11,710 nt of DNA from a bacterium (lineage in GTDB: Bacteria; Bacteroidota; Ignavibacteria; Kapaibacteriales; UBA2268): NCBI GenBank assembly GCA_024710535.1, contig JANJUO010000475.1:1-11710 (forward strand), given 5' to 3'. This document shows, piece by piece, positions 6,947-11,710 of this stretch. The first letter of the stretch is position 1; each line of letters opens with the position of its first letter. The notes beneath the pieces are model-generated. The model was given only the letters and a program-made list of their open reading frames with translations, ran no database searches and was not told the origin of the DNA. The position numbers and the translations under genes were made by a program.

Positions 6947-6983
6947 GGCAGGATGCCCATAAAAAATAATCTATACATGGAGG
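6947..6983 (+). promoter_or_regulatory. Candidate CsrA-binding leader with flagellin ribosome site
   Basis: GGCA-GGA-TGCC (6947-6957) can form a small hairpin with GGA in the loop and the core AGGATG, close to the CsrA consensus (ARGGAUG). A second GGA lies in the ribosome site ATGGAGG (6977-6983), 6 bases before the ATG. Two GGA sites 28 bases apart, one in the ribosome site and one in an upstream hairpin, is the layout described for CsrA control of the Bacillus subtilis hag leader. The 4-bp stem is short and no csrA or fliW lies in the window. Confidence 0.4.
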
Positions 6984-6989
6984 TTTATT

Positions 6990-7964
6990 ATGCCAACAGC
7001 AATTTCGGGCGGATCAAGAATTCGTACCAACATTTCAGCGGACAATGCTTATAATGCATTGTTAGGAGCGAACCAAAATATTGCTAATCGTCAGTTGAGA
7101 TTATCAACAGGTAAGAGAATCAACTCAGCAGCAGACGACGTAGCAGGTTACATTACTTCGCGTGCTTTGCAAGCGCGTAATGCATCGCTCAATTCAGCAT
7201 ACAATGCAGTAGGAGAAGCAAAAAATGTTACTGCGATTTCACAAGATGCTCTTGATAATGTCAACAGATTGTTGAATGATATTAAAGCAGCTGCTGCTAC
7301 TGCATCATCAGGTGCATTAGGAACAGACGAAAAAGTTGCACTTGCAAAAGGTGCATACAGATTGTCTCAGCAGATTCAGTTTATTACCGACTCTACAGTG
7401 TTTGGTGGTAAACAATTATTACAAGGTAGTTATTCAGGTGAATGGACAATCGGTTATTATGCAGATGATACACTTCTTACAATCGAAGTAAATCTAAAGC
7501 ATGAAAATGCAGATTACAACATCCTTGGCTCAGCATCAAATGATTTCAATCTTAATGCTACAAAGGCAGCATTAAATTCATCAGGTGCGGGTGCTGTAAC
7601 TTCAAACTTTGCCGGTGTTGCCGGATTGAGTTTGGAATCATTAGATTTCGTTTCTAATGAAGACCTTGGAATATTCGCAGATGGTAAAGTTACTCAAACC
7701 CTCACAAGTTTGGCTACTGCCATCAATAACGTTAACAAAGTTGCTTCTTATCTTGGTGCTATCGAAGTTCGTTTGAATTCTCAGGAAGAACTCCTGACTT
7801 CACAAAGAACTAATTACAAAGCGGCTATTTCAAGAATTGAAGACGCAGATGTGGCAACAGAACAAATGGATTTGATTAAGTCACAATTCTTGCAGCAAGC
7901 TTCTTTGATTTCTTTAACGCAAGCAAATCAAAATCCTCAATCATTCCTTCAGCTATTCAGATAA
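6990..7964 (+). CDS. fliC: Flagellin
   Basis: This 324-residue protein is the flagellar filament subunit, exported through the flagellar type III apparatus and polymerised under the FliD cap. The N-terminal D0/D1 region (about 12-150) has the signature LSTGKRINSAADDVAGY (38-54) and then helix ALDNVNRLLNDIKAA. The C-terminal D1/D0 region (about 235-324) has the SRIEDADVATEQMDLIKSQFLQQA helix, and the C-terminus NPQSFLQLFR is the canonical polymerisation end. The middle region is short, so D2/D3 domains are largely missing. There are no cysteines. The start is fixed by GGAGG at 6979-6983. It is the first gene of a flagellar operon, behind two sigma-28 promoters, and is followed by a hairpin-rich 106-base gap before fliS. 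The name fliC is a convention for a single flagellin; other flagellin genes may exist elsewhere. Confidence 0.96.
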   Translation: MPTAISGGSRIRTNISADNAYNALLGANQNIANRQLRLSTGKRINSAADDVAGYITSRALQARNASLNSAYNAVGEAKNVTAISQDALDNVNRLLNDIKAAAATASSGALGTDEKVALAKGAYRLSQQIQFITDSTVFGGKQLLQGSYSGEWTIGYYADDTLLTIEVNLKHENADYNILGSASNDFNLNATKAALNSSGAGAVTSNFAGVAGLSLESLDFVSNEDLGIFADGKVTQTLTSLATAINNVNKVASYLGAIEVRLNSQEELLTSQRTNYKAAISRIEDADVATEQMDLIKSQFLQQASLISLTQANQNPQSFLQLFR

Positions 7965-7977
7965 TCGCTGAGCGATT
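7963..7977 (+). other. Small hairpin across the flagellin stop codon
   Basis: AATCGC (7963-7968) and GCGATT (7972-7977) form a perfect 6-bp stem around TGA. The stem overlaps the last two bases of the flagellin stop codon. No T-run follows, so it is not a terminator; it may protect the 3' end of a processed flagellin message or be incidental. Confidence 0.3.
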
Positions 7978-8005
7978 GAGGGCTGACGAAAGGCTTGTAC
8001 ATTTT

Positions 8006-8039
8006 AAGAGAGACGGGGGGAAACCAAACCGTCTTTCTT
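8006..8039 (+). terminator. Attenuator-like hairpin between flagellin and fliS
   Basis: AAGAGAGACGG (8006-8016) pairs with CCGTCTTTCTT (8029-8039) over 11 bp with one G-U wobble, enclosing a 12-base loop. A T-rich stretch (8034-8046) overlaps and follows the 3' arm, but it is interrupted by C and GA, so termination would be partial. It lies between highly expressed flagellin and its chaperone/cap genes, where reduced read-through or 3'-end stabilisation makes sense. The fliS ribosome site is downstream of it. Confidence 0.55.
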
Positions 8040-8070
8040 TGATTTTACAAACTATTGAGGAAAATATATT

Positions 8071-8424
8071 ATGGCTACTATGCAACAACAAATTGCAGCT
8101 TCCAAAGCTTATGGAAGTCGCGAAAAAGGTAAAGTGCCTGCTTATCTTGAGCAGGAAGTTCTCTCGTGGAGCAAAGAAAAAATCATACTGAAAATGTATG
8201 ATCTTTTTCTCGTTTCATTAAAAAGAAATGATGTTGCTAAAATGAGCCGGGTGCTTGTAGAACTGATGGCAGCTTTGAACTTCGATTATGAAGAGACAGC
8301 TACCAGATTATACCGTTTATACGAATACGTACAAAGATGCATCTTTCAAAGAAAATTTGAAGAAGCACAACATATTGTTTCGGAATTAAGAGCAAGTTGG
8401 GCAAAAGCTTATAATCTTGACTAA
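8071..8424 (+). CDS. fliS: Flagellin export chaperone FliS
   Basis: This 117-residue protein is a cytoplasmic chaperone that binds the C-terminal helix of flagellin, blocks premature polymerisation and delivers it to the export gate. The family pattern is clear after a short variable N-terminus: WSKEKIILKMYDLFLVSLKRND (33-54), ELMAALNFDYEETATRLYRLYEYVQRC (64-90, equivalent to the LN..Y....A.NLY.LYDY signature) and VSELRASWAKAY at the end. The start at 8071 has GAGG at 8057-8060; an in-frame ATG three codons later is possible but has no better site. The gene lies between flagellin and fliD, the usual FliS position. It is probably cotranscribed with flagellin through the partial hairpin at 8006-8039. 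Confidence 0.92.
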   Translation: MATMQQQIAASKAYGSREKGKVPAYLEQEVLSWSKEKIILKMYDLFLVSLKRNDVAKMSRVLVELMAALNFDYEETATRLYRLYEYVQRCIFQRKFEEAQHIVSELRASWAKAYNLD

Positions 8425-8441
8425 TTTGGAGAATTTTTAAA

Positions 8442-9890
8442 ATGGCAGGTTTATCTGGTGTTGGTGGCTCAAGCGAAACGTATCTTGATCAGTTGGTGAA
8501 TTCATATAGATCTTCACAACAGACCAAGGTTGCAACGCTTGACCAAAAGCGAACCAAATTGGAGTCAACAAGAAGTTTCTTCATGAATTTGAATAATAGA
8601 TTAAACACTTTTGTTACTCAATTATATAAATTCGCAAGTAGTTCGATTGCTGATACTTTCAAAAAACAAAAAGTGAATTCAACCGATGCAACCGTAGCTA
8701 CGGCAACTTCATCGGGAAGTGCACAAATTCAAGATTTTAATATTAAAGTTAACAGAAAAGCAAGTAATGATATTCTAATTTCGAAATCTATACCAATTTC
8801 TGACTCTTTTGGGGTTGAAGCAGGTACAAAATCTTTAGAATTTATTTTGAATGGCGAAACTAAAAAAGTTGATGTTGTATTCGATGGTGAAGAAACCAAC
8901 GAACAAGCAATGAAAAAAATTACTAATGCCATTAATGCTCTAAATTCTGATGATGATGAAGATAATAATATCGCAATAAGTGCTACTTATGTAAAAGATA
9001 CGGCAACAACAGGAAGAATTTCATTCAATTCAAAGGAATACGGAGCAGATAATAGAATTATATTCAAGGATTCAACAATTTTTGAAAAACTTGGACTTGA
9101 TTCGGATGTACTTGGCTCGGAGAAAGAAAAACGTAGATTTAATACTGGCAAGGATGCCGGATATAAAGTTGAGAAATATGATGATTTGAATTCGAGTTTT
9201 GAATTAAATGGTATTGATATAACTCGATCCTCAAATGCAGTTGATGATGTAATTGAAGGAGTTACGATCAATTTGCTGAAAGTTCAGGAAAATGAAGATA
9301 ATGCTATTTCGATGAATACAGAAGTTGATGCTAAGTCTGTAGAGGATTTTATTAATCCACTATTGAAGTCATTTAATGATGTTTTCAATTATATCAGTTC
9401 AAATAAAGATATGAGACGCTCCGAATCAACTATAAGTGGTCTCATTTACAATTTAAGAAATACTGCCACGTCTCAATTGAATGATGGAGAAAACGGTGGC
9501 TTTAAGTATTTGGCAGATATTGGAATTACTATTAATACTAATGGTGAACTAAGTATATCCGATAATACAAAATTAACAGAAGCATTAGAAAAAAATGCAC
9601 AAAGTGTTTCTGATTTGTTTACTAATCCTAATGGATTAATTGCAAAGTTGAACGAATCGATTTCTTCGTTGAAAGGTGATAGTGGTTTGTTGCAAACCAG
9701 AACTCTGAATTTATCGAATCAAATTGAAGATGCAAAGAAGAAAACAGAAACAGTAAAAACAAGAATTGATGACCAAGCAAATGTGCTTAGAAAACAATAT
9801 ACAAGCTATTTGAAATTGCTTTATGAAGCACAAGGTCAGTCCAGTTTAACAGGCATGATGTCCAGTAGTTCAACAGGAAGTTCGTATTAA
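8442..9890 (+). CDS. fliD: Flagellar filament cap protein FliD
   Basis: This 482-residue protein is the filament cap (hook-associated protein 2), which caps the growing tip and helps flagellin fold into the filament. The N-terminal FliD_N domain includes SSETYLDQLVNSYRSSQQTK followed by the helical LDQKRTKLESTRSFFMNLNNRL (about 11-59). The centre is a beta-rich variable region. The C-terminal FliD_C domain includes FINPLLKSFNDVFNYISSN and a coiled coil at about 405-460 (TLNLSNQIEDAKKKTETVKT), with a Ser-rich tail. The length is in the usual range. The ribosome site GGAG is at 8428-8431 and the gap from fliS is 17 bases. A sigma-28-like sequence lies inside the gene at about 9539-9565. It belongs to the flagellin operon. 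Confidence 0.94.
   Translation: MAGLSGVGGSSETYLDQLVNSYRSSQQTKVATLDQKRTKLESTRSFFMNLNNRLNTFVTQLYKFASSSIADTFKKQKVNSTDATVATATSSGSAQIQDFNIKVNRKASNDILISKSIPISDSFGVEAGTKSLEFILNGETKKVDVVFDGEETNEQAMKKITNAINALNSDDDEDNNIAISATYVKDTATTGRISFNSKEYGADNRIIFKDSTIFEKLGLDSDVLGSEKEKRRFNTGKDAGYKVEKYDDLNSSFELNGIDITRSSNAVDDVIEGVTINLLKVQENEDNAISMNTEVDAKSVEDFINPLLKSFNDVFNYISSNKDMRRSESTISGLIYNLRNTATSQLNDGENGGFKYLADIGITINTNGELSISDNTKLTEALEKNAQSVSDLFTNPNGLIAKLNESISSLKGDSGLLQTRTLNLSNQIEDAKKKTETVKTRIDDQANVLRKQYTSYLKLLYEAQGQSSLTGMMSSSSTGSSY
9539..9565 (+). promoter_or_regulatory. Weak sigma-28-like site inside fliD
   Basis: TCCGATAA at 9558-9565 matches the FliA -10 at 7 of 8 positions. TAATGGTG at 9539-9546 stands at the exact -35 spacing but matches only 5 of 8 positions. 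It points towards flaG, about 370 bases downstream. The -10 overlaps Ser-Asp-Asn codons common in this genome, so chance is likely. Confidence 0.2.
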
Positions 9891-9905
9891 TATTACTCCA
9901 ATAAT

Positions 9906-9930
9906 TTCTTTTTTATAAAAGAATGGGAGG
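9906..9930 (+). promoter_or_regulatory. Hairpin and strong ribosome site before flaG
   Basis: TTCTTTT (9906-9912) pairs with AAAAGAA (9917-9923) around a 4-base loop. Directly after it comes GGGAGG (9925-9930), 5 bases before the flaG ATG. The weak A/U stem leaves the ribosome site exposed and may help insulate flaG translation from fliD. Confidence 0.4.
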
Positions 9931-9935
9931 ACAAA

Positions 9936-10343
9936 ATGATAAGCGCAGTGTCAGGGCTTCCGGCTATTATTATAGACAGATTTGCAGAATTAGATAATCA
10001 AATTGATCTATCTGCAAAAGAAAATTTGAATAGATTGAATAACGAAGAAAAGATGAAAAATTCATATTCTATAAAATATGAAGAATCAAATTCTTTGGCA
10101 GCTAAAGAATCACAACAAATTGATTATAATAAATTAGCGGATAAATTAAAATCAGTTTTGGGCGAAAATGATTTGGCAATTGAATTCTATATGGATAAAG
10201 ATTTAAACAGAATGGTAATGAAGTTAATAAATAGCGATACAAATGAAGTAGTTCAGCAATTCCCTCCGGATGTTACGCTGAAAATTGCCAGAATTGTTGC
10301 AAGTACTATGGGAAATGGTAATGTTACAAATGCCACAGTTTGA
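9936..10343 (+). CDS. flaG: FlaG-family flagellar protein
   Basis: This 135-residue protein has a FlaG domain in its second half. FlaG is associated with flagellar filament length or assembly in several bacteria; its exact action is unclear. The domain covers about 62-127: a helix (YNKLADKLKSVLGEND), the strand LAIEFYMDKDLNRMVMKLI, and the hallmark TNEVVQQFPPDVTLKIARI (102-120), equivalent to T.EVIRQIP.E. The first 60 residues are low-complexity, charged and probably disordered, which is usual for the family. The start is fixed by GGGAGG. The gene lies 45 bases after fliD, a typical fliD-flaG neighbourhood, and its 3' end overlaps the next gene by 23 bases. Confidence 0.88.
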   Translation: MISAVSGLPAIIIDRFAELDNQIDLSAKENLNRLNNEEKMKNSYSIKYEESNSLAAKESQQIDYNKLADKLKSVLGENDLAIEFYMDKDLNRMVMKLINSDTNEVVQQFPPDVTLKIARIVASTMGNGNVTNATV

Positions 10344-10683
10344 TTTTGAGTCTGTCAAAAAAAAAATTGATGAAATTAGTAAAATTTCCCTAAAGATTTT
10401 AGTGGTCTTATCCGATAATACTATTGAGCAGGATATTAAGATTTCAAATTTGGAAAATTTATTTGAAAGAAGAAAAGAACTGCTGGAAGAATTAAGAAAA
10501 TTTCAAAATGAAGATTTGTGGCACGAAATTTTCAGTACAAAGATTGATTTCTTGAAAGAAAAATTTTCAGAAATTGAAAAATTTGATGCGGATATTAATG
10601 AAAAATTAACTAATATTGTAAATGATATTGGTACAAGTTTGAAAAATATTTTGAAAAATAGTGCTATATTGAAATATTATTAA
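10321..10683 (+). CDS. Small helical protein, probably FliT-like flagellar chaperone
   Basis: This protein of about 120 residues has no confident family match by eye. It is almost entirely alpha-helical and charged, with heptad-like stretches, no signal peptide and no cysteine. The segment LENLFERRKELLEELRKF resembles the ..L...R..LL..L.. helix of FliT, the export chaperone for FliD, and FliT proteins are of this size. Position in a fliS-fliD-flaG block supports this. Starts are ambiguous: ATGs at 10315, 10321 and 10330 are in frame, and the frame also opens at 10285. The ATG at 10321 is chosen because GGGA at 10310-10313 stands 7 bases before it. It overlaps flaG by 23 bases, implying coupled translation. 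A sigma-28-like site lies inside it. Confidence 0.65.
   Translation: MLQMPQFDFESVKKKIDEISKISLKILVVLSDNTIEQDIKISNLENLFERRKELLEELRKFQNEDLWHEIFSTKIDFLKEKFSEIEKFDADINEKLTNIVNDIGTSLKNILKNSAILKYY
10391..10418 (+). promoter_or_regulatory. Intragenic sigma-28-like promoter ahead of flgM
   Basis: TAAAGATT at 10391-10398 and TCCGATAA at 10411-10418 match the FliA elements at 7 of 8 positions each, but with a 12-base rather than 11-base spacer. It lies within the FliT-like gene and points to the FlgM-like gene, whose start is about 280 bases downstream. In Salmonella flgM is expressed from both an early and a sigma-28 promoter, so such a site is plausible here. Confidence 0.4.
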
Positions 10684-10695
10684 GGGTAAAACAAA

Positions 10696-10947
10696 ATGAA
10701 CATTCAATCTATTAATGCCGGAGTTAATGTTTACTCCTCGAAAGAGAAAACAGAGCTCAACAAGCGTTATCAGGAAGAAAATGAGAAATCAAATGTTGCT
10801 AAAAATAAATCTGATTCCTTTACAATCTCTCCTGAGGCACAAAAGTTGATACCCATTATGAGCAATATCAAAAATGGTGTATATAACTCAACGGAAGTAA
10901 TGAAGAAAGTAGCAGAAAAATTAAATTCTGAGCTACCAAAAATTTAG
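10696..10947 (+). CDS. flgM: FlgM-like anti-sigma-28 factor, shortened
   Basis: This 83-residue protein would bind sigma-28 (FliA) and hold flagellin transcription off until the hook-basal body is finished and FlgM is exported. The N-terminal half is polar and probably disordered (SSKEKTELNKRYQEENEK), as in FlgM. Then come DSFTISPEAQKL, matching the D.v.iS..A..l motif, and IKNGVYNSTEVMKKVAEKL (58-76), matching the C-terminal I..G.Y......iA.kl signature. Compared with typical FlgM, about 10-15 residues between these motifs (the R.eKV..lk helix) are missing. AAGGG at 10683-10687 is the ribosome site, and the gap from the previous gene is 12 bases. It ends the flagellin operon, just before a strong terminator. 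The family call is good but the shortened core leaves room for doubt about activity. Confidence 0.72.
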   Translation: MNIQSINAGVNVYSSKEKTELNKRYQEENEKSNVAKNKSDSFTISPEAQKLIPIMSNIKNGVYNSTEVMKKVAEKLNSELPKI

Positions 10948-10967
10948 ACATTGCATTAAAAATTTAG

Positions 10968-11010
10968 AAATAATTTCCTTCTTATCCAGAAGGAAATTAT
11001 TTTTTTTTAT
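10968..11010. terminator. Strong terminator between the flagellar operon and folD
   Basis: AAATAATTTCCTTCT (10968-10982) and AGAAGGAAATTATTT (10988-11002) form a perfect 15-bp stem with loop TATCC. An unbroken T-run (11000-11008) overlaps the end of the 3' arm and continues past it. It starts 20 bases after the flgM stop and ends 2 bases before the folD stop on the other strand. Read on the minus strand, the stem is followed by TTTCTAAATTTTT, so it probably also serves folD. Confidence 0.93.
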
Positions 11011-11011
11011 T

Positions 11012-11710
11012 TTATTTTCGTTTGGCGGCAAGGTAGGTATTTGTTAAAAGCATAGCAATAGTCATTGGACCTACACCACCGGGAACAGGTGTAATTGCTG
11101 ATGCTTTATCGAAACATCCTGCATAATCAACATCGCCAACCACTCTATATCCCTTTGGATGACTTTCATCAAGAACGCGATTGATTCCTACATCAATGAT
11201 AACTGCACCATCTTTCACCATATCGGGCTTTATTACTTCAGCAACACCAACAGCGGCGATCAATATATCAGCTTGTTTGGTATAATAGGATAAATCTTTA
11301 GTGGCAGTATGGCAAATAGTTACGATGCAATTTGCAAATTCCTTCTTTTGATAAAGCAAATTTGCAACTGGCTTTCCAACAATATTACTTCTACCGACAA
11401 CTACAGCATGTTTGCCTTTGGTTTCGATTCCAGAACGCTTGATTAGCTCCATAATTCCAGCCGGAGTGCAAGGTATAAATCCATCCAAGCCAATCACAAG
11501 TTTTCCTAAACTGGATGGATGAAATCCATCTGCATCTTTTTCTGGATTGATTGATTCAATTATTTTTTCTTCGTTAATATGCTTTGGAAGTGGCAATTGA
11601 ACTAATATTCCATGAATTTTTTCGTCATTATTCCATTCATTCAAAATGTCCAAAATCTCTTTTTCAGAAGTTTCAGCCGGCATTCTTTTGATTATAGAAT
11701 AAAATCCAAC
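11012..11710 (-). CDS. folD: Bifunctional methylenetetrahydrofolate dehydrogenase/cyclohydrolase FolD, 5' end beyond the window
   Basis: This cytosolic enzyme interconverts 5,10-methylene-THF, methenyl-THF and 10-formyl-THF using NADP(H), supplying one-carbon units. The visible 232 residues match the family closely: GILVQLPLP (34-42), DADGFHP (59-65), PCTPAGIMELI, the dinucleotide-binding loop GRSNIVGKP (106-114), VIIDVGINR and the terminal PGGVGPMTIAMLL. The frame is open to the right edge and reads VGFYSIIKR before the first visible ATG at 11683, so that ATG is internal. About 50-60 residues, including the catalytic-lysine region, are outside the window. It converges on the flagellar operon and has no evident functional tie to it. 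Confidence 0.96.
   Translation of the reverse strand, partial: VGFYSIIKRMPAETSEKEILDILNEWNNDEKIHGILVQLPLPKHINEEKIIESINPEKDADGFHPSSLGKLVIGLDGFIPCTPAGIMELIKRSGIETKGKHAVVVGRSNIVGKPVANLLYQKKEFANCIVTICHTATKDLSYYTKQADILIAAVGVAEVIKPDMVKDGAVIIDVGINRVLDESHPKGYRVVGDVDYAGCFDKASAITPVPGGVGPMTIAMLLTNTYLAAKRK

Larger units (their letters stand above)
6641..6989 (+). promoter_or_regulatory. Flagellin upstream regulatory region and leader
   Basis: These 349 bases contain no gene and are dense with regulatory-looking sequence. In order they hold a sigma-28-like promoter (6718-6744), a TGTTCTTTGAAAAAA block (6759-6773), a degenerate promoter-like block (6789-6808), an inverted repeat (6819-6851), a second TGTTCTTTGAAAAAA block (6857-6871), the best sigma-28 promoter (6894-6920), and a leader with a GGA-loop hairpin and strong ribosome site (6947-6983). 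Each is listed separately. No terminator for the upstream lytic transglycosylase gene is visible. Confidence 0.7.

Noticed and set aside
6953..7050. Short plus-strand frame starting in the flagellin leader
   Set aside because: Its ATG is part of the GGA hairpin, has no properly spaced ribosome site and overlaps flagellin in another frame.
7976..8191. 71-codon plus-strand frame between flagellin and fliS
   Set aside because: It runs through the hairpins and overlaps fliS in another frame; fliS has clear family motifs.
1..11710. CRISPR arrays, tRNA or rRNA genes, insertion sequences
   Set aside because: No regularly spaced repeats, no tRNA T-loop pattern, no rRNA-like stretch and no terminal inverted repeats with a transposase were seen; the Rpn-like gene is not a classical transposase.

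Overview
The window is AT-rich with tightly packed genes. It suggests a flagellated member of the Bacteroidota/Chlorobiota lineage, perhaps Ignavibacteria- or Kapabacteria-like. The evidence is a DUF6029-type outer-membrane barrel and an Omp28-type thioredoxin-fold lipoprotein (both typical of that lineage) beside a complete flagellin/filament-cap block. Purine-rich Shine-Dalgarno sites (GGAGG, GGGAGG, AGGAG) are unlike classical Bacteroidia, most of which lack flagella and make little use of Shine-Dalgarno pairing. The phylum call is an inference from gene content, not from a marker gene.

Left part (1-2322): a minus-strand nhaA (Na+/H+ antiporter) is cut by the left edge. After a 368-base gap holding a short coding-like remnant comes a lone Rpn/PDDEXK-family nuclease gene. 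A second long AT-rich gap follows in which no gene is recognised.

Middle (2323-5534): a three-gene operon encodes a secreted TPR protein, a DUF6029 outer-membrane barrel and an Omp28-like lipoprotein with a CGNC redox motif. Gaps are 8-9 bases and a strong hairpin terminator closes it. The barrel has only two cysteines, paired near its C-terminus, so a thiol-redox partnership with the lipoprotein is an appealing but unproven idea. A separate MltB-like lytic transglycosylase gene follows (5681-6640).

Right part (6641-11010): this is the late-flagellar operon flagellin - fliS - fliD - flaG - fliT-like - flgM-like. Its upstream region carries two well-spaced sigma-28 (FliA) promoters, an imperfect duplication of promoter-proximal blocks, and a leader with a GGA-loop hairpin plus a GGAGG ribosome site that resembles a CsrA-controlled flagellin leader. 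The last gene encodes a shortened FlgM-like anti-sigma-28 protein, so the operon appears to contain both sigma-28 targets and the sigma-28 inhibitor. A 15-bp perfect hairpin terminator separates it from a convergent, right-edge-truncated folD on the minus strand.

No tRNA, rRNA, CRISPR array or insertion sequence was seen. The points most worth a second look are the flagellin regulatory region, the intragenic sigma-28-like site ahead of flgM, and the cysteine-pair barrel next to the CxxC lipoprotein.
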